The translations under genes and the position numbers were made by a program. This document shows positions 62,851-64,000 of a stretch of DNA of 64,000 nucleotides, piece after piece. The notes under the pieces were generated by a model that saw only the letters and a program-made list of their open reading frames with translations, ran no database searches and was not told the origin of the DNA. Each line of letters starts with the position of its first letter. Position 1 is the stretch's first letter. The DNA lies in contig CM020620.1 in NCBI GenBank assembly GCA_009829735.1, positions 28,242,951 to 28,306,950 of the forward strand, read 5' to 3'. Source of the stretch: Pyropia yezoensis. Its lineage: Eukaryota > Rhodophyta > Bangiophyceae > Bangiales > Bangiaceae.

Positions 62851-63214
62851 TGTAGCAATATGGTTGGCCGTAATGTGACCCTAAGGTTAAGGGGGGCTAC
62901 TTCTAATCCTTGGTTTTCCATTTGAGAGTCCGTACTGGTCACGGTATATATAAGTTACGTATCACCAGAGGGACTTGCAACTTGGGGTGGAGGGTAGTTA
63001 GTAGTGTCTCCGAGGGTTTATAACGTGGGGGCCGGCGGCGAATCAACCGCCGGCCAAGGAAGAACATCAAACCCCTCCCATTTGGGCTCCCATCTTGGTC
63101 CCGTGGCTTGCGCTCCAAGGACAGCAACCTTGGCCTCCCGGTGACGTTGGTGCCGATCCCCCTTGGTGAGTGTTCCCTGAGAGTGGACGTGCGACGGATT
63201 CCTATTGTGCTACA
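62851..63214 (+). repeat. 5' LTR (364 bp) of the second LTR family
   Basis: Begins TGTAGCA and ends TGCTACA. It is nearly identical over most of its length to the solo LTR at 16234-16596, including GTTTATAACGTGGGGGCCGG. Confidence 0.93.
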
Positions 63215-63215
63215 T

Positions 63216-63233
63216 TGGTGGAGCAGCAGGGGA
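63216..63233 (+). other. Primer-binding site
   Basis: TGGTGGAGCAGCAGGGGA begins one base after the LTR and is identical to the site at 53808-53825 in the chromovirus. Complementary to a tRNA 3' end ending CCA. Confidence 0.8.
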
Positions 63234-63437
63234 CGGGTTTCCGTCACCCTTGTGGTGACGCCGTCTTCGGCCCTGGCACACGGATAGGGATCCGGTCCTT
63301 TTCTTGTACTCGTGGTGTTGCGACCTGATCGATTGTGTTGAGTTTTTACCTCTGACTGTGATCTACTGTTACTCTCCCAACTACCCCCTCGCTCTCTTAT
63401 TCGTGGTGATTGTTGCGTCGGTTGACTGATTGTGACT

Positions 63438-64000
63438 ATGTCTACCAAAGAGACGGGGAATGTTCAAGATGACGGATCGGCGTCGACGCCGACTCCGGAA
63501 GTGACTACGGGAACCGGGATCGGGACCCCGATCGACAACATTGAGACGCCAATGCTTTCCGGTGCCGGATCGATGTTTGGCACGGCTCGGACGGCAGGAG
63601 GCGGGGGCCCGCCTCAACTGTCGTCAACCGACCTCACTCCGCCGCCTCCCTCACCAGGGGATTCCCTGATGGCATCATTGGCCCGCATCGAGGCCCGGTT
63701 TTCCGGACTCGACGCTCGCCAGGATCGGACGGAGGACGCGATGGCAGTGCTAATGTCAACACGTCACACGACGGGACCCCGTCGTGTTCCTCCCACACCG
63801 GTACGATTCGAACCGGCCGGACTACTTTCGGAGGCCACCAGGGTCAACCCCGATGTTGCTACTTCTGGACAACCCCCGGACACGGCGGGGTATGGATCCG
63901 ACTCGTCAACCGAGTTGGAACGTAGCCATACGGAGCGCTACGCTCGGAGCACCCAGAGCGGGCTCCGCGGACATGGTCCGGCGAATACTTACGCCGGAAC
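63438..64000 (+). CDS. Gag-like protein, N-terminal part (fossil element, truncated by the window)
   Basis: ATG at 63438 opens MSTKETGNVQDDGSASTPTP and stays open to the window edge, 187 residues. It is rich in Thr, Ser, Pro and Gly, with one likely helical segment (SLMASLARIEARFSGLDARQ), typical of the N-terminus of LTR-element Gag. No capsid or zinc knuckle is reached. Confidence 0.7.
   Translation, partial: MSTKETGNVQDDGSASTPTPEVTTGTGIGTPIDNIETPMLSGAGSMFGTARTAGGGGPPQLSSTDLTPPPPSPGDSLMASLARIEARFSGLDARQDRTEDAMAVLMSTRHTTGPRRVPPTPVRFEPAGLLSEATRVNPDVATSGQPPDTAGYGSDSSTELERSHTERYARSTQSGLRGHGPANTYAG

Larger units (their letters stand above)
62851..64000 (+). mobile_element. LTR retrotransposon, second family, 5' part (runs off the window)
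   Basis: Consists of a 364-bp 5' LTR (62851-63214), a primer-binding site at 63216-63233, a leader, and the beginning of a gag-like frame. The family differs from the chromovirus in LTR sequence but shares its primer site. The visible part looks unbroken; age cannot be estimated without the other LTR. The solo LTR at 16234-16596 belongs to the same family. Confidence 0.88.

Noticed and set aside
1-64000. tRNA, rRNA or other structured RNA genes
   Set aside because: No cloverleaf with conserved A/B box spacing and no rRNA core was recognised by eye; a covariance-model scan would be needed to exclude diverged copies.

Overview
The window looks like nuclear DNA of a GC-rich alga, most plausibly a bangiophyte red alga (Porphyra/Pyropia type). 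This is an inference from the very high GC, the CCG/GGC low-complexity tracts, sparse short introns (160-167 nt) with GT-AG ends, a plastid-style multi-domain iota carbonic anhydrase, and a heavy load of transposons. There are no operons, CRISPR arrays, rRNAs or recognisable tRNAs.

Layout. 1-8.7 kb: the 3' end of a gene, then gene-poor GC-rich sequence with a Tc1/mariner-type MITE, a transposase scrap and two big C-rich Pro/Ala-type minisatellites followed by duplicated 340-bp segments. 8.9-21.6 kb: an unknown two-exon gene, a convergent Pif1-like helicase gene, a solo LTR and a long degenerate KDZ-superfamily transposase. Similar short inverted sequences lie at both ends of this stretch, so it may be one large composite element. 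21.6-23.8 kb: an ankyrin-repeat protein gene. 24-29.3 kb: GC-rich, no convincing gene.

29.5-33.2 kb is the best host gene of the window: a 1239-residue protein with an N-terminal targeting region, a hydrophobic segment and seven tandem 165-residue domains of the COG4337/CaMKII-association-like fold, the iota-type carbonic anhydrase family. Six of the seven units are nearly identical in DNA. 33.5-38.6 kb holds gene relics: an M13 peptidase N-terminal fragment, a malectin-like secreted protein with an internal stop, and an ABC transporter ATPase scrap, plus a 1.65-kb element with inverted ends.

40.2-61.3 kb is one nested structure. A PIF/Harbinger-type DNA transposon has 5.3-kb inverted arms, each with a Myb/SANT-like ORF1, around one decayed transposase. 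That transposase is split by an 8.4-kb chromodomain Ty3/gypsy element (chromovirus) with nearly identical 635-bp LTRs and a perfect 5-bp target duplication. The right edge (62.85-64 kb) is the 5' LTR and gag start of a second LTR-element family, whose solo LTR also sits at 16.2 kb. The two families share the same 18-nt primer-binding site.

The genes do not form a pathway. The main biology is one carbon-chemistry gene expanded by tandem domain duplication, embedded in layered transposons.
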